Source: Treponema sp.
GTDB lineage: Bacteria; Spirochaetota; Spirochaetia; Treponematales; Breznakiellaceae
Direction: 5' to 3'
Length of the DNA: 63,743 nucleotides
Assembly (NCBI GenBank): GCA_009782555.1
Contig: WRIV01000013.1
Coordinates: forward strand, 1 to 63,743
The notes below the pieces were generated by a model. That model saw nothing but the letters and a program-made list of their open reading frames with translations. It searched no databases and was not told the DNA's origin. Below, piece after piece: positions 17,501 through 25,393 of this stretch; the stretch's first letter is position 1; every line of letters starts with the position of its first letter. Made by a program: the position numbers and the translations under genes.

Positions 17501-17869
17501 CGTCTGCGGCCTATCCTCATGACTACCCTGACCACCATTTTGGGCCTGGTACCCATGGCCTTTTTCCCCGGCGAAGGATCAGAACTGGTGGCACCCATTG
17601 GAAAAACCGTCCTGGGAGGCCTTTCCTTCGGGACCCTTATGACACTGTTTCTTATGCCTACCATTTATGCCATCATGAACAAACGGGACGATGAGCGGCG
17701 GGCCAGATCGGAAGCCCGACGGGAAGCCATAGCGGCAGGGTTGAACAGGACTGCTCTTGGCAGCAAGGCGGTTCATGGCAGTAAAACGATCCGTACCAAA
17801 AGGACCGGTTCTTTGAAGAAACAAGCTCCGGAAGAGAAAGCACAGGAGGAAGACAATGCTGAGGATTGA
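14573..17869 (+). CDS. RND-family multidrug efflux transporter, inner-membrane pump
   Basis: The product is 1098 residues, close to the AcrB family length. It starts with a membrane helix (TTILIIFLLLIGLGLFALI) and the family phrase YPEINPPYLVVNTRYPGA. Two sets of membrane helices flank two periplasmic loops. The proton-relay segment in helix 4 reads GIGMLVDNSVVILEN with Asp408; AcrB has two Asp here and this protein has Asp-Asn, as in many RND pumps. Two Gly/Met-rich stretches in the second periplasmic half (GGGGFMGGGGSHSG and GFGGGGMMGGG) are unusual and might be flexible or metal-binding. A basic C-terminal tail (SKAVHGSKTIRTKRTGSLKK) is cytoplasmic. AGGAGG precedes the ATG, and the gene overlaps the PII-like gene by 14 bases. 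Confidence 0.95.
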   Translation: MSVAKAIVSRPTTILIIFLLLIGLGLFALINLHIDLYPEINPPYLVVNTRYPGASPEEVERTIVRPMEAALSTVSSLEKVTSTSSKGSGMVILQFTYGTDLADASNSVRDALERIRGYRPTGADSPMIFKFDPSMIPIMGLMVKGNRSQEELREIAENIIVPRIEQTPGVATANLMGGREKIIKVEIPQSRLEAYGLTVTQIQQMLAANNTQVAAGTITEEGMSYILTTMGEYKSLGEILSTVISYQGGGLINGRPLPRSVYLRDLANVTEGYRDQTSIVLVDGVPSVMMMVQKQSGKNSVQTARDLRHRLERIKHEIPSDLEINELYNTTDIIENSISQVTSTALSGAILAILILFLFLRAVKPTVIIGVAIPVSIIITIMTMYFAGLTLNLMTLAGLVLGIGMLVDNSVVILENIYHYREKGTKLKPAAILGTSEMLTAIAASTITTICVFAPLVMFKSLLEMGGEMFSGLAFTVVISLSVSLIVAVFLVPILSSHYLPLVTRKQKPLTGRFVEIDKKVADFLLWLDEKYRRAVRKVLRQKKMVVLSLLFLFIVSIVVGVKVVGYEFMPQQEEDSVSISATLPMGTALAQTESTLQQLQGIVEREIDQATYKEIILNAGGGGFMGGGGSHSGSIRINLVDFKDRTMKADEIKNILRNHFNEFPGVSFSFSAGFGGGGMMGGGTPINIAIRTEDLVKGKAIAERIAALIKENLSEATEPMVDLRDGLPQIEIEINREKLYALGLNTYTVGNEIKAAVDGITATRYKSGSNDYDVVLILAEADRSTRPALDQIFVNSQIAGRVPLSSFATYMEGTGPLTISRENQSRIIHVTAGMASGTKLSDVSERVRNLILSEIPAEDDVVISFEGDTAEFGKMMLNFLLILIVAAFLVFGVMASLFESFKDPFIIIFTIPLSMIGIVFIYLITGTIFNILTAVGLLVLLGVIVNNGIILVDYTNLLRKRGYPLVDACVEAAGSRLRPILMTTLTTILGLVPMAFFPGEGSELVAPIGKTVLGGLSFGTLMTLFLMPTIYAIMNKRDDERRARSEARREAIAAGLNRTALGSKAVHGSKTIRTKRTGSLKKQAPEEKAQEEDNAED

Positions 17870-18128
17870 AATCATCGCCAATCATTCGGTAGAAGAAAAT
17901 ATCCTGGAAGCTCTAAAAGATCACGGGGTAGGAAAATATTATACCGTGTACCCCAATGTACACGGAGTTGGAACAAGCGGTCCCCGTATGGGGGATGCCA
18001 TCTGGCCGGAAGAAAATTTTGCCCTGGTAGCCTGGTGCGAAGAAGCAGAAGCTCGGATCATAAAACGGGCCATGGCGGAGGTTAAGGAAAAATATCCCGA
18101 CGAGGGCATAAAGGTCTTTGGAATATAA
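17856..18128 (+). CDS. PII-like small protein associated with RND pump (PG0541/DUF3240-like)
   Basis: This 90-residue protein begins MLRIEIIANHSVEENILEAL and contains KYYTVYPNVHGVGTSGPRMGDAIWPEENF. This matches small ferredoxin-like PII relatives encoded next to RND transporters (the PG0541 type). The fold is that of GlnB with a short T-loop. It may sense a ligand or modulate the pump, but no function is proven. AGGAGG sits within the end of the pump gene, and the 14-base overlap indicates a shared operon. The phrase GTSGPRMGD is the conserved loop. It closes the efflux operon, since a new promoter appears 24 bases on. Confidence 0.78.
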   Translation: MLRIEIIANHSVEENILEALKDHGVGKYYTVYPNVHGVGTSGPRMGDAIWPEENFALVAWCEEAEARIIKRAMAEVKEKYPDEGIKVFGI

Positions 18129-18151
18129 AAATACTTCACAGATTGCTTAAC

Positions 18152-18180
18152 TTGCATGATCGTCCGCCATAGAGTATAGT
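18152..18180 (+). promoter_or_regulatory. Promoter of the phosphofructokinase gene
   Basis: TTGCAT (18152-18157) and TATAGT (18175-18180) are spaced by 17 bases. They lie just upstream of the GAGGAG ribosome site (18187-18192) and the ATG at 18200, so the expected start would leave a very short leader. Confidence 0.5.
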
Positions 18181-18199
18181 AACTTTGAGGAGCAAAGCC

Positions 18200-19558
18200 A
18201 TGGCCTACGACTTTACTATTGAAAACCTTGGAAAATGCACTATCAAATCCCCCATTGCCTTGTCCATAGTTCAGGGGGATTTTATTGCCAACTATGTGAG
18301 CGACGATGAATATGTTCGCCCGGAAATATCGGTCAAACTGGGCAAACAGGATGTTATAGAACGAAAACATGTCTTTGAGGCCGCCGGCCCCCGGGAAATG
18401 ATCTATTTTAGCCCCCAGCATGTTCATGCGGGAATTGTAAGCTGCGGCGGTCTTTGCCCCGGCATCAACGACGTGATTCGGGCCATTGTGCGGTGCCTCT
18501 GGTACCGCTATGGAGTACGGCGGATTACCGGCATACGCTACGGTTACAAGGGTTTCCTTCCCGAATACCGTTTCGGTATCAGGGAACTTTCCCCCAGTAT
18601 AGTAGACGATATTCACAAACTGGGGGGGACCTTTCTGGGCAGTGCCCGGGGAGGCGGCAGAGAAGTTACTCAGATCGTTGATACCATGGAACGGCTGAAT
18701 CTGAATATGCTTTTTACCATTGGAGGGGATGGAACCCAAAAGGGCGCCATGGATATTGCCGAAGAAGTAAGCCGGAGGAAACTTAAGATTGCCAACATCG
18801 GCATTCCCAAAACGGTGGACAATGATTTTTCTTTTATTCAAAGATCATTCGGCTTTGAAACCGCCGTAGACAAGGCGGTGGAAGTGGTGACCGCCGCTCA
18901 TATGGAAGCCAATTCTCAGATCAACGGTATTGGACTGGTTAAGGTAATGGGCCGGGATTCAGGTTTCATCGCCGCTCATACTGCCTTGGCAAGCCACGAA
19001 GTGAACTTTGTTTTAATCCCGGAAATTCCCTTTGAATTTGACGGTCCCAACGGCTTTTTGCATCATTTGGAAGAACGGTTAAAACAATCCAGACATGCTG
19101 TAATTGTTGTTGCCGAGGGAGCCATGCAGGATCAGCTGATCAAGGAAGTAAAAACCGATGCCGGCGGCAACATAAAAATGGTCGATGTGGGGACCGTTGT
19201 AAAAGACAGGATTGCCGAATATTTTGATGACAAGGGAATTGAAATCAACCTAAAATACATTGATCCCAGCTACATGATTCGTTCCGCCCAGGCTAATTCC
19301 AGTGATTCAATCTACTGCGAACGGCTGGGGAATGCTGCGGCCCACGCAGCCATGGCGGGGAAAAACAAATGCGTAATTGGACTGATAAATAATGAATTTG
19401 TCCACCTTCCCACTAAGGCAGCGGTCTCCCAACGCAGTCATGTGGACCCCGAAGGCAGCCTCTGGCGGGATACCCTGGATGCTACCCGTCAGCCGATCCT
19501 GATGGTAAACAATCCCATGGCAACATTTTTTGGGATAGACAATACCGGTATGCAATGA
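18200..19558 (+). CDS. pfkA: 6-phosphofructokinase (ATP-type, plant/trypanosome-like group)
   Basis: This 452-residue enzyme phosphorylates fructose 6-phosphate. [11 protein letters not shown] places Gly178 at the position that separates ATP users (Gly) from pyrophosphate users (Asp), and PKTVDND supplies Lys204 next to the catalytic Asp pair. The pair GGDGT plus PKT(I/V)DND is typical of the larger plant, trypanosome and spirochaete enzymes, which use ATP even though they resemble PPi enzymes. [11 protein letters not shown] is the substrate loop. The length of about 450 (against 320 in E. coli) fits that group. GAGGAG at 18187-18192 sets the start at ATG 18200 rather than the TTG at 18185. 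Confidence 0.93.
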   Translation: MAYDFTIENLGKCTIKSPIALSIVQGDFIANYVSDDEYVRPEISVKLGKQDVIERKHVFEAAGPREMIYFSPQHVHAGIVSCGGLCPGINDVIRAIVRCLWYRYGVRRITGIRYGYKGFLPEYRFGIRELSPSIVDDIHKLGGTFLGSARGGGREVTQIVDTMERLNLNMLFTIGGDGTQKGAMDIAEEVSRRKLKIANIGIPKTVDNDFSFIQRSFGFETAVDKAVEVVTAAHMEANSQINGIGLVKVMGRDSGFIAAHTALASHEVNFVLIPEIPFEFDGPNGFLHHLEERLKQSRHAVIVVAEGAMQDQLIKEVKTDAGGNIKMVDVGTVVKDRIAEYFDDKGIEINLKYIDPSYMIRSAQANSSDSIYCERLGNAAAHAAMAGKNKCVIGLINNEFVHLPTKAAVSQRSHVDPEGSLWRDTLDATRQPILMVNNPMATFFGIDNTGMQ

Positions 19559-19565
19559 GTTTTGA

Positions 19566-20945
19566 GTGAATATTCCCCTTTCTGATGATGATTTAGACCG
19601 GGAATTAACGCAGATCCTGAATAAAGTATTTGCCGGGTCTCTAAGTGAACAAAACAAGGAAAATGCCCCCAGGCTGTGTCCCGGCCCGGTTTTGATCCTC
19701 CCTCCCGATACCACCCGTATTCATTCCCGGGCCGGTTTTCTTGCCGGTATTGTCTGCCGGGAATTAGCCCGCCGGGGAAAACAAAATTCATCCGGGCCCC
19801 CGGGAGATTGGTCTTTGGGGGCGATCATGCCTGCTCTGGGAACCCACCGCCCCCTGGGTCCGGAAGAAATCAAACGGATGTTTTCTGCCTGTCCGGCAAA
19901 TAAAATTATCCCCCACCGTTGGAACAATGATACGGTGGAACTGGGGCGGTTGGAGGCGGATTGGGTCGCATCGGCTTTTACCGGATCAAGGGGCGGCCCC
20001 TTCCACATGGATTGGCCGGTTCAGGTAAACCGTATCCTGCGGGATGGTTTGCCTGCCGCAGATGGAACCAGGCCCTTCTCGTTAATCATTTCCATTGGAC
20101 AGGTAGTTCCCCACGAAATTGCCGGTATGGCGAACCATGCCAAAAATATTTTTGTTGGTGCCGGCGGAGAAGAAGCGATCCACAAAAGCCATTGGCTGGG
20201 GGCCCTGTATGGATTGGAGCGGTTGATGGGAGTCCGGGAAAACCCTGTCCGTTCCCTGTTTGACGAAGCCCTCCGCCGTTATGGACACCTTATGCCCCCC
20301 ATACTGTGGATCCTTACCGTGGTGGATTACCGTAACCGGGTTCAGGGACTGTTTTGCAGCTTCGGCAGGGAATGCTTTGAAAAAGCCGCAGCCCTGTCGG
20401 AAGAAGCAAACATTCAACAGATTACCGGTGCCAAAGAGGGTATACGGAAAGCAGTAGTTTGGCTGGAAAAAAGTGAATACCGCAGCACCTGGCTGGGTAA
20501 CAAAGCAATTTACCGGACCCGCCGGGCCATGGCTGATGGGGGTGAATTGATGATTCTAGCCCCCGGACTGGAATGTTTTGGCGAAGATCCAGGCATGGAC
20601 GCACTGATACGGCGCTATGGTTACCGGGGTACTCAGGCGATCCTTCGTGCCGTAGAAGAGGGGAGTGAATTACCGGCAAAACTCAGCGCTGCTGCTCACT
20701 TAATTCATGGATCTTCGGAAGGCCGCTTTGTCATCCGGTACTGTACTACGAAAGGGCCGGGTCTGCTGGGTCAGAGTGGCATTGAAGGCGTGGGTTATGA
20801 ATGGGGAAACCTGGAAGAATCGGCGGCCCGCTATGTACCGCAAGGGCCCGATAAGCAGCATCAGGGCTGGAACACCACCGCGGACGGAGAACGGTATTAT
20901 TTTATCCGTAATCCGGGAATGGGGCTGTGGGTTGCAATTCGTTAG
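19566..20945 (+). CDS. LarA-like protein (DUF2088, lactate-racemase fold)
   Basis: The 459-residue protein matches the nickel-dependent racemase family. LILPPDTTRIHSRAG corresponds to the N-terminal nucleotide-binding phrase, IMPALGTHRPLGPEEIKRMF is the conserved histidine loop, and NKIIPHRWNNDTVELG is the next signature. IFVGAGGEEAIHKSHWLGA supplies a Lys and a His of the sort that hold the pincer cofactor in LarA. The C-terminal half is less familiar. No LarB, LarC or LarE genes for making the cofactor are in the window, so the substrate cannot be named. A GTG start at 19566 lies 7 bases after the phosphofructokinase stop, so transcription is probably shared. Confidence 0.78.
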   Translation: MNIPLSDDDLDRELTQILNKVFAGSLSEQNKENAPRLCPGPVLILPPDTTRIHSRAGFLAGIVCRELARRGKQNSSGPPGDWSLGAIMPALGTHRPLGPEEIKRMFSACPANKIIPHRWNNDTVELGRLEADWVASAFTGSRGGPFHMDWPVQVNRILRDGLPAADGTRPFSLIISIGQVVPHEIAGMANHAKNIFVGAGGEEAIHKSHWLGALYGLERLMGVRENPVRSLFDEALRRYGHLMPPILWILTVVDYRNRVQGLFCSFGRECFEKAAALSEEANIQQITGAKEGIRKAVVWLEKSEYRSTWLGNKAIYRTRRAMADGGELMILAPGLECFGEDPGMDALIRRYGYRGTQAILRAVEEGSELPAKLSAAAHLIHGSSEGRFVIRYCTTKGPGLLGQSGIEGVGYEWGNLEESAARYVPQGPDKQHQGWNTTADGERYYFIRNPGMGLWVAIR

Positions 20946-20960
20946 CTAAGGCAGACTATT

Positions 20961-20999
20961 CCAAAACTCCGCTAAACAGCGTTTTGGCTTTCCTTTTTA
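20961..20999 (+). terminator. Possible weak terminator after the LarA-like gene
   Basis: CCAAAAC (20961-20967) and GTTTTGG (20981-20987) can form a 7-bp stem around 13 bases, followed by CTTTCCTTTTTAA. The T-run is interrupted and the structure lies partly within the end of the convergent HDOD gene, so support is modest. Confidence 0.35.
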
Positions 21000-22471
21000 A
21001 ATCCCGCAGAAAACCGTTCCAAAAGGCCATCGGCCTGTTTTTTTGAAGTTATGCTGAAGCTTTCCAGCACCTGTGGTTCAAATTGATCGTAGGCGACATT
21101 GCCATTTTCATATTCACAGAGCATATTGGCCAGGTACACTGTAAAGATCAGGTCTCGTTCTTCCGGAGCGGCGGAAAGGGGATCATGGTGGTATTGAATA
21201 GCATGAATCAACTGTTCCGGGAAATTCCATTTTTCCGCTACCATGCCGCCGATCTCCGCATGGTTTAGTCCGGTGGAAAGGTCTTCAAAGGTAGATGGGG
21301 GCATTCCCTTTTCGGCACAGAATGCTCTGATTTTGTCCAGCAGATCAGGATGAACATTGGCAAAGATAATCTTGCCCATATCATGAAGTATGCCCCCCAC
21401 ATAGACATCGTCCAGCAGATTGTGATCCTTCTTGAAGTTTTTGGCAAGATTGTAGGCATAAAACGCCACTTTATAGCAGTGATCCCAGAGGAATTTCTTT
21501 TCATTAGTATCGCCCCCAAGAATCTTCTGGGTGCCGTATGAATAGAGCAGATTTTTGATACCCCTCATACCGACCAGTTTTACTGCTTCAGAGATATTGT
21601 CCACTTTTTTTGCCAGCATATACTGGGCGGAATTGACAATTTTAAGAAGGTCCGCCGTCAATGCCGGATCCATGGATATCTGCCGGGCAATATCGGCCAT
21701 TTCCGATTTGGGATCGTTGATCATTTTTTGGACCATCACGATATTTTCCGGAAATTGGGGCAGGGAGTTAACATTATCCACAATGGTTTTGGAAAGGTCC
21801 GAAAGATTTTCCAGCCTTGTTTTGTCCAGGGGAATGATAAGCCGGGCCACGGTTTCAGTTTCGGTTCCCATAACATCAAAACATTCTTCGTCCAAACCCA
21901 TTTTTTTGAGCATTAAAACCAGGATAACCAGCCCCAGGCCGGCCCCTTCTGAATCATCCAGAACCTGAGAGAGGGCGTCTTCCAGGTTGTCGTACTGCCG
22001 GGAGCGTGCCAGTTTATCGTGGATTCGGACCAGTTCTGTTTTGGTAATTGCAATGTTATTGCGAATTTCAATGTAGATGATGTTTTTTCTGACCTGAAAA
22101 ATTAGTTTTATATACAGCCCCTTATCTTTTTGGAGCTGCAGATAATGGCCAATATTGTTAAGGGTATCCTCTTTAAAAGTGTTCATCCCCAGTTTGTAAT
22201 CTTCCGGGTTGGTAAGGTCCAGGCCCCGTTCGATAAAATAAACCCGTTTGGTATTGGCCTTTTTGGCGTTCACAGCCAGCTCCTGGACACAATAAACCAC
22301 ATAATCTTTAAGTTTTTCCTGGTCAACCTGTCTTAAAAAGATGGTTAATACCTGCTCCACATAGACTTCTATTTCGTGAGGTAGGGTAAAAGTGGTAATC
22401 GTTAGGGGTATGCCTGACTGAACGGCCCTTTTTATTTTTTCATCATCAACAACCAGTTCCTGGGCTGCCAT
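20972..22471 (-). CDS. HDOD-domain protein with N-terminal HATPase-like module
   Basis: The 499-residue protein combines two parts. Residues 1 to about 215 look like a GHKL ATPase: VYCVQELAVNAKKANTK is an N-box and EGAGLGLVILVLMLKK is a G-box. Residues 230 to 490 are an HDOD domain: VNSLPQFPENIVMVQKMI, ISMDPALTADLLKIVNSA, LVGMRGIKNLLYSYG and GGILHDMGKIIFANVHPDLL. HDOD proteins act in signalling and usually lack phosphodiesterase activity, although this one keeps HD-like residues (LHDMGK). No histidine phosphoacceptor domain is seen, so the ATPase resembles an anti-sigma-type or stand-alone GHKL module. AAGGA precedes the ATG at 22471. It diverges from the next gene. Confidence 0.85.
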   Translation of the reverse strand: MAAQELVVDDEKIKRAVQSGIPLTITTFTLPHEIEVYVEQVLTIFLRQVDQEKLKDYVVYCVQELAVNAKKANTKRVYFIERGLDLTNPEDYKLGMNTFKEDTLNNIGHYLQLQKDKGLYIKLIFQVRKNIIYIEIRNNIAITKTELVRIHDKLARSRQYDNLEDALSQVLDDSEGAGLGLVILVLMLKKMGLDEECFDVMGTETETVARLIIPLDKTRLENLSDLSKTIVDNVNSLPQFPENIVMVQKMINDPKSEMADIARQISMDPALTADLLKIVNSAQYMLAKKVDNISEAVKLVGMRGIKNLLYSYGTQKILGGDTNEKKFLWDHCYKVAFYAYNLAKNFKKDHNLLDDVYVGGILHDMGKIIFANVHPDLLDKIRAFCAEKGMPPSTFEDLSTGLNHAEIGGMVAEKWNFPEQLIHAIQYHHDPLSAAPEERDLIFTVYLANMLCEYENGNVAYDQFEPQVLESFSITSKKQADGLLERFSAGFKKESQNAV

Positions 22472-22556
22472 TCTTCATTCCTTACAAGTATATTAGTTTA
22501 ACTATATCAATATCGGCTACTTCACGCAAGCTCTTGGCAGTAATATACTAGATTTA

Positions 22557-24089
22557 ATGGAATTACGGACCCTCGTGTGCCTGGCAGCCTTTTTTCTGTT
22601 TTTGTCCATTATTAGGCCCTTTATCAGGGGATTATGGAAGCTTAGGGGCTTGACGATGTGTCCCCTCTTGGCTCTGGGTATTTTGGCGGGTATTTTTCCT
22701 GCCTATGGTTTCAGGCCGGAATGCATCCCCCTGCTTTTGTTAGCCCTGTTTTTGGTTTTTGCCAACTTGCTGGATATGATAGCCGTTTTTTCCAGCCTCC
22801 ATAGCGATTCTTACCGTGAACAGGGGTTTGTTTTTTCCTTAACCACCGCCGCTGTATTTGCCTTTACCCTGTGGCTCACCGTGTATTATGGGCCGCCCTT
22901 GGATATGGACCTTAGTACCGAGGGGGTAAAAACCGTCTTTCTCCGGGGCGAAGAACTCCATGTCAGAATTTACGGTCCGGTGGAGCCGGAAACCTTGGAA
23001 TCCCAGGATGAGCCGGAAGCAGTATCTCCTAAAAGCCAAGTTTCCCAGGTTGACCTGCCCGGTTTTACCGGGCAGGCGGTCCGCCCTTTGCTTATTCTGC
23101 TGCCCCCGGTGGCCGGTTCTTTTACCGTGACCGATGAAGTTTGCAGCGCCCTCCGGGGTCGGGGGTTTACCGTCCTTGCCTTTTCCAGATTGAATTTTGA
23201 TTCTCCTTTTTTTGACCGGAACGGTATGCCGATACGGTTGTTTGCCCCCGGTCTCTTCAGGCTGGGGAGGGCCCTTACCCGGGGCTTAAGTAATACTTTT
23301 GCCAATGCCGCAGGCCGGGAACTGGAAGAAGGGCGGAAGCAGGACGTGGTTTTTATTCTGGATGAATTATCCCGGAATAAGGATTTGCAGGATCTTTTGG
23401 AAGGTACGGACAGGGATACGGTTTTCCTGGCCGGATACGGCGCCGGAGGAGCGGCTCTTACCGTACTGGCGGGGCAGGGTGATTTTGTCAGCCGGTACCC
23501 CCAGATTCGGGGGATATTTTCAATAGAAGCTCCCCTTCTTTCATCCCTGGAAAGCGATGAATTGCCGCCCGATCCGCCGTCTGCGGGTCCAATCACCTCT
23601 TTTTTCCGGCGGGCAGAAGAATGGGTTGCCGGCCTTGCACCCAAAAAAATAACCCGCATCGGCCCGCTTCCACGGCCGGTTTTGCCGGTCATGTTCATCC
23701 TTTCCGACCGGGTTATCCAGGAAAGAACGGGCCGCTATGAAACGGTACTCTGGACTTTAAGTATTTCCCGAAATGCGGCCCTGCTTGCTGCCGTTCCCGG
23801 GGCGGGGCCCTTTGATTATTCCGGTAGTCCCCGGTATTATCCTATCCTAAGTGCCCTGTTTAGCGGCAGTCTGAGCGAGGAAGGAACTGCTAACCGGGAC
23901 TGGCCGGACTTGACTGCTGCACTTATCACTAATTTTTCCGTCCTTCTGCTGGAAAACGAAACTCTTGCACCGGAACCCGGCGATCCCGGCCCTAGGACGC
24001 TTATAAAAACCGCCTTAGCCGGAAATATTCATCTGGAACAGGGAGGGGTCTGGCATATTCCCCCGGGGCGAACTATACTTCAACCATGA
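22557..24089 (+). CDS. Membrane protein with inactive alpha/beta-hydrolase-like domain
   Basis: The 510-residue product has four or so N-terminal membrane helices (to about residue 125), then an external or cytoplasmic domain. LLILLPPVAGSFTVTDEVC and GFTVLAFSRLNFD have the strand-turn rhythm of alpha/beta hydrolases. The place of the nucleophile elbow reads LAGYGAGGAALTVLAG, where GxSxG has become GYGAG, so the catalytic Ser is absent. IRGIFSIEAPL follows as in hydrolases after the elbow. It may be a binding or structural protein. I recognise no named family; it looks lineage-specific. TATACT at 22544-22549 lies just before the ATG, so the leader would be very short. It overlaps the Nif3-like gene by 4 bases. 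Confidence 0.6.
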   Translation: MELRTLVCLAAFFLFLSIIRPFIRGLWKLRGLTMCPLLALGILAGIFPAYGFRPECIPLLLLALFLVFANLLDMIAVFSSLHSDSYREQGFVFSLTTAAVFAFTLWLTVYYGPPLDMDLSTEGVKTVFLRGEELHVRIYGPVEPETLESQDEPEAVSPKSQVSQVDLPGFTGQAVRPLLILLPPVAGSFTVTDEVCSALRGRGFTVLAFSRLNFDSPFFDRNGMPIRLFAPGLFRLGRALTRGLSNTFANAAGRELEEGRKQDVVFILDELSRNKDLQDLLEGTDRDTVFLAGYGAGGAALTVLAGQGDFVSRYPQIRGIFSIEAPLLSSLESDELPPDPPSAGPITSFFRRAEEWVAGLAPKKITRIGPLPRPVLPVMFILSDRVIQERTGRYETVLWTLSISRNAALLAAVPGAGPFDYSGSPRYYPILSALFSGSLSEEGTANRDWPDLTAALITNFSVLLLENETLAPEPGDPGPRTLIKTALAGNIHLEQGGVWHIPPGRTILQP

Positions 24090-24856
24090 GTACGGCAAAT
24101 TCTGCGGCATTGGATAAATTTTTTCGTTCTCTCCTGGATTTTAACGAATTTGAATCCATTGATTCTTCGCTGAACGGTATTCAGATCGATAACGATGGAT
24201 CGGAGATAAGGAAGATAGTCTTTGCTGTAGATGCTTCTTTGGAAAGTTTCAAACGCTGCGCCGCCGCCGGGGGGGGGATGCTTTTTGTACATCACGGTAT
24301 TTTCTGGGGTGCTCCCCTGGCGGTAAAAGGGGTCCACCGCAAACGACTGCAATTTTTGCTGGATAACAACATTGCCCTTTATGCGGTTCATCTGCCTCTG
24401 GATCAGCATCCAAATCTGGGAAACAACGCTGCCTTAGCGGAACTTCTGGAGATAGAAAACAGAGAACCCTTTGGCCTCTACCATGGTAAAAAAATCGGTT
24501 ATAAGGGTAAACTAAAAAAACCCCTGACTATTGACGAAGCAGCTAATGCGATTAACTACACGGGGCGCCTTCCTCTGGGAGTGTACCCTTTTGGCAGGAG
24601 CATCAACGAAAGCTGCGCCGTAATTTCCGGCGGTGCTTCCCGGGAAGCAATGCAAGCTCTGGAAGAAGAAGTGGACCTCTATATAACAGGAGAGATTGGC
24701 CACAGCGTTTACCATCCGGCCATGGAAGGATCCCTTAATATGATAGCGGGGGGACATTATTCCACCGAAGTGTGGGGAGTCCGCAAGGTGATGGCGGAAT
24801 GTGCAAACCAGCTTAACATTGATACGGAGTTTATTGATATTCCCACAGGATTGTAG
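24086..24856 (+). CDS. Nif3-like dinuclear metal-centre protein (YqfO/GCH type 2 family)
   Basis: The 256-residue product has the Nif3 signature: NEFESIDSSLNGIQIDN near the N-terminus, MLFVHHGIFWG supplying two adjacent metal-binding histidines, YAVHLPLDQHPNLGNNAALAELL with further ligands, and GEIGHSVYHPA plus AGGHYSTEVWGV near the C-terminus. These proteins form toroidal hexamers with a pair of metal ions. Some are reported as GTP cyclohydrolase-like, but the physiological role of the family is still unsettled. The ATG overlaps the TGA of the preceding membrane protein (ATGA). The length is at the short end of the family, without the inserted PII-like domain. Confidence 0.88.
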   Translation: MSTANSAALDKFFRSLLDFNEFESIDSSLNGIQIDNDGSEIRKIVFAVDASLESFKRCAAAGGGMLFVHHGIFWGAPLAVKGVHRKRLQFLLDNNIALYAVHLPLDQHPNLGNNAALAELLEIENREPFGLYHGKKIGYKGKLKKPLTIDEAANAINYTGRLPLGVYPFGRSINESCAVISGGASREAMQALEEEVDLYITGEIGHSVYHPAMEGSLNMIAGGHYSTEVWGVRKVMAECANQLNIDTEFIDIPTGL

Positions 24857-24871
24857 AGAAAGGAAGAAACC

Positions 24872-25393
24872 GTGAAAAAAAAGTTGCTGCCCCTTACACT
24901 GACAGCTCTGGCATTTCTATCGGATCAGTTGTCCAAGGCATTCATTGTAAAAAATTGGCCCCGGGAAAATACTTTTATTGCCGATGTCTTCGGCAATGAA
25001 TTTTTGTGGATCTATCATGTGCGAAATACCGCCATTGCATTCAGCCTGGGACACAATCTGCCGGACTGGATAAAGCCGGTTTTATTTATCCTGCTTCCAA
25101 CAGCACTGCTTGTTTTTCTGGCGGTGTATTTTTTTAGATCCAATGAATTTTCCCCCCTTCAACGCTGGGCTTTGGCGGGGATCCTCGGCGGAGGATTGGG
25201 AAACCTGGTTGACCGGATATTCCGTCCCGCGGGAGTGGTGGATTTTATCAGCGTGAAACTATACGGCCTTCTCGGTTTTGAACGGTGGCCCACTTTTAAT
25301 CTCGCCGATTCTTTTGTGGTGGTCTTTGGGATTCTGCTTCTCATTAGCGTCTTTATGCCGGAGCAAGGGAGAGCGGGGAAAAAAAAACAGTGA
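24872..25393 (+). CDS. lspA: Lipoprotein signal peptidase (signal peptidase II)
   Basis: The 173-residue, four-helix membrane protease cleaves prolipoproteins before the lipidated Cys. The conserved motifs are present: VRNTAIAFSLG, GGGLGNLVDRIF with catalytic Asp114, GVVDFI and FNLADSF with catalytic Asp146. The start is GTG at 24872 with AGGA about 8 bases upstream. Several lipoproteins in this window (for example the efflux adaptor) are likely substrates. It lies 15 bases after the Nif3-like gene and overlaps the next small gene by 4 bases. The second position of the first motif has Thr-Ala-Ile where many have Thr-Gly-Ala, a tolerated variation. Confidence 0.95.
   Translation: MKKKLLPLTLTALAFLSDQLSKAFIVKNWPRENTFIADVFGNEFLWIYHVRNTAIAFSLGHNLPDWIKPVLFILLPTALLVFLAVYFFRSNEFSPLQRWALAGILGGGLGNLVDRIFRPAGVVDFISVKLYGLLGFERWPTFNLADSFVVVFGILLLISVFMPEQGRAGKKKQ

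Noticed and set aside
17939-18841. 300-codon minus-strand frame opposite the PII-like and phosphofructokinase genes
   Set aside because: Antisense to two well-supported genes with promoters and ribosome sites; the product has no recognisable motif.
22970-23698. 242-codon minus-strand frame opposite the membrane hydrolase-like gene
   Set aside because: Very Arg/Ser/Pro-rich, as expected for a shadow of a GC-rich gene, and without family signature.
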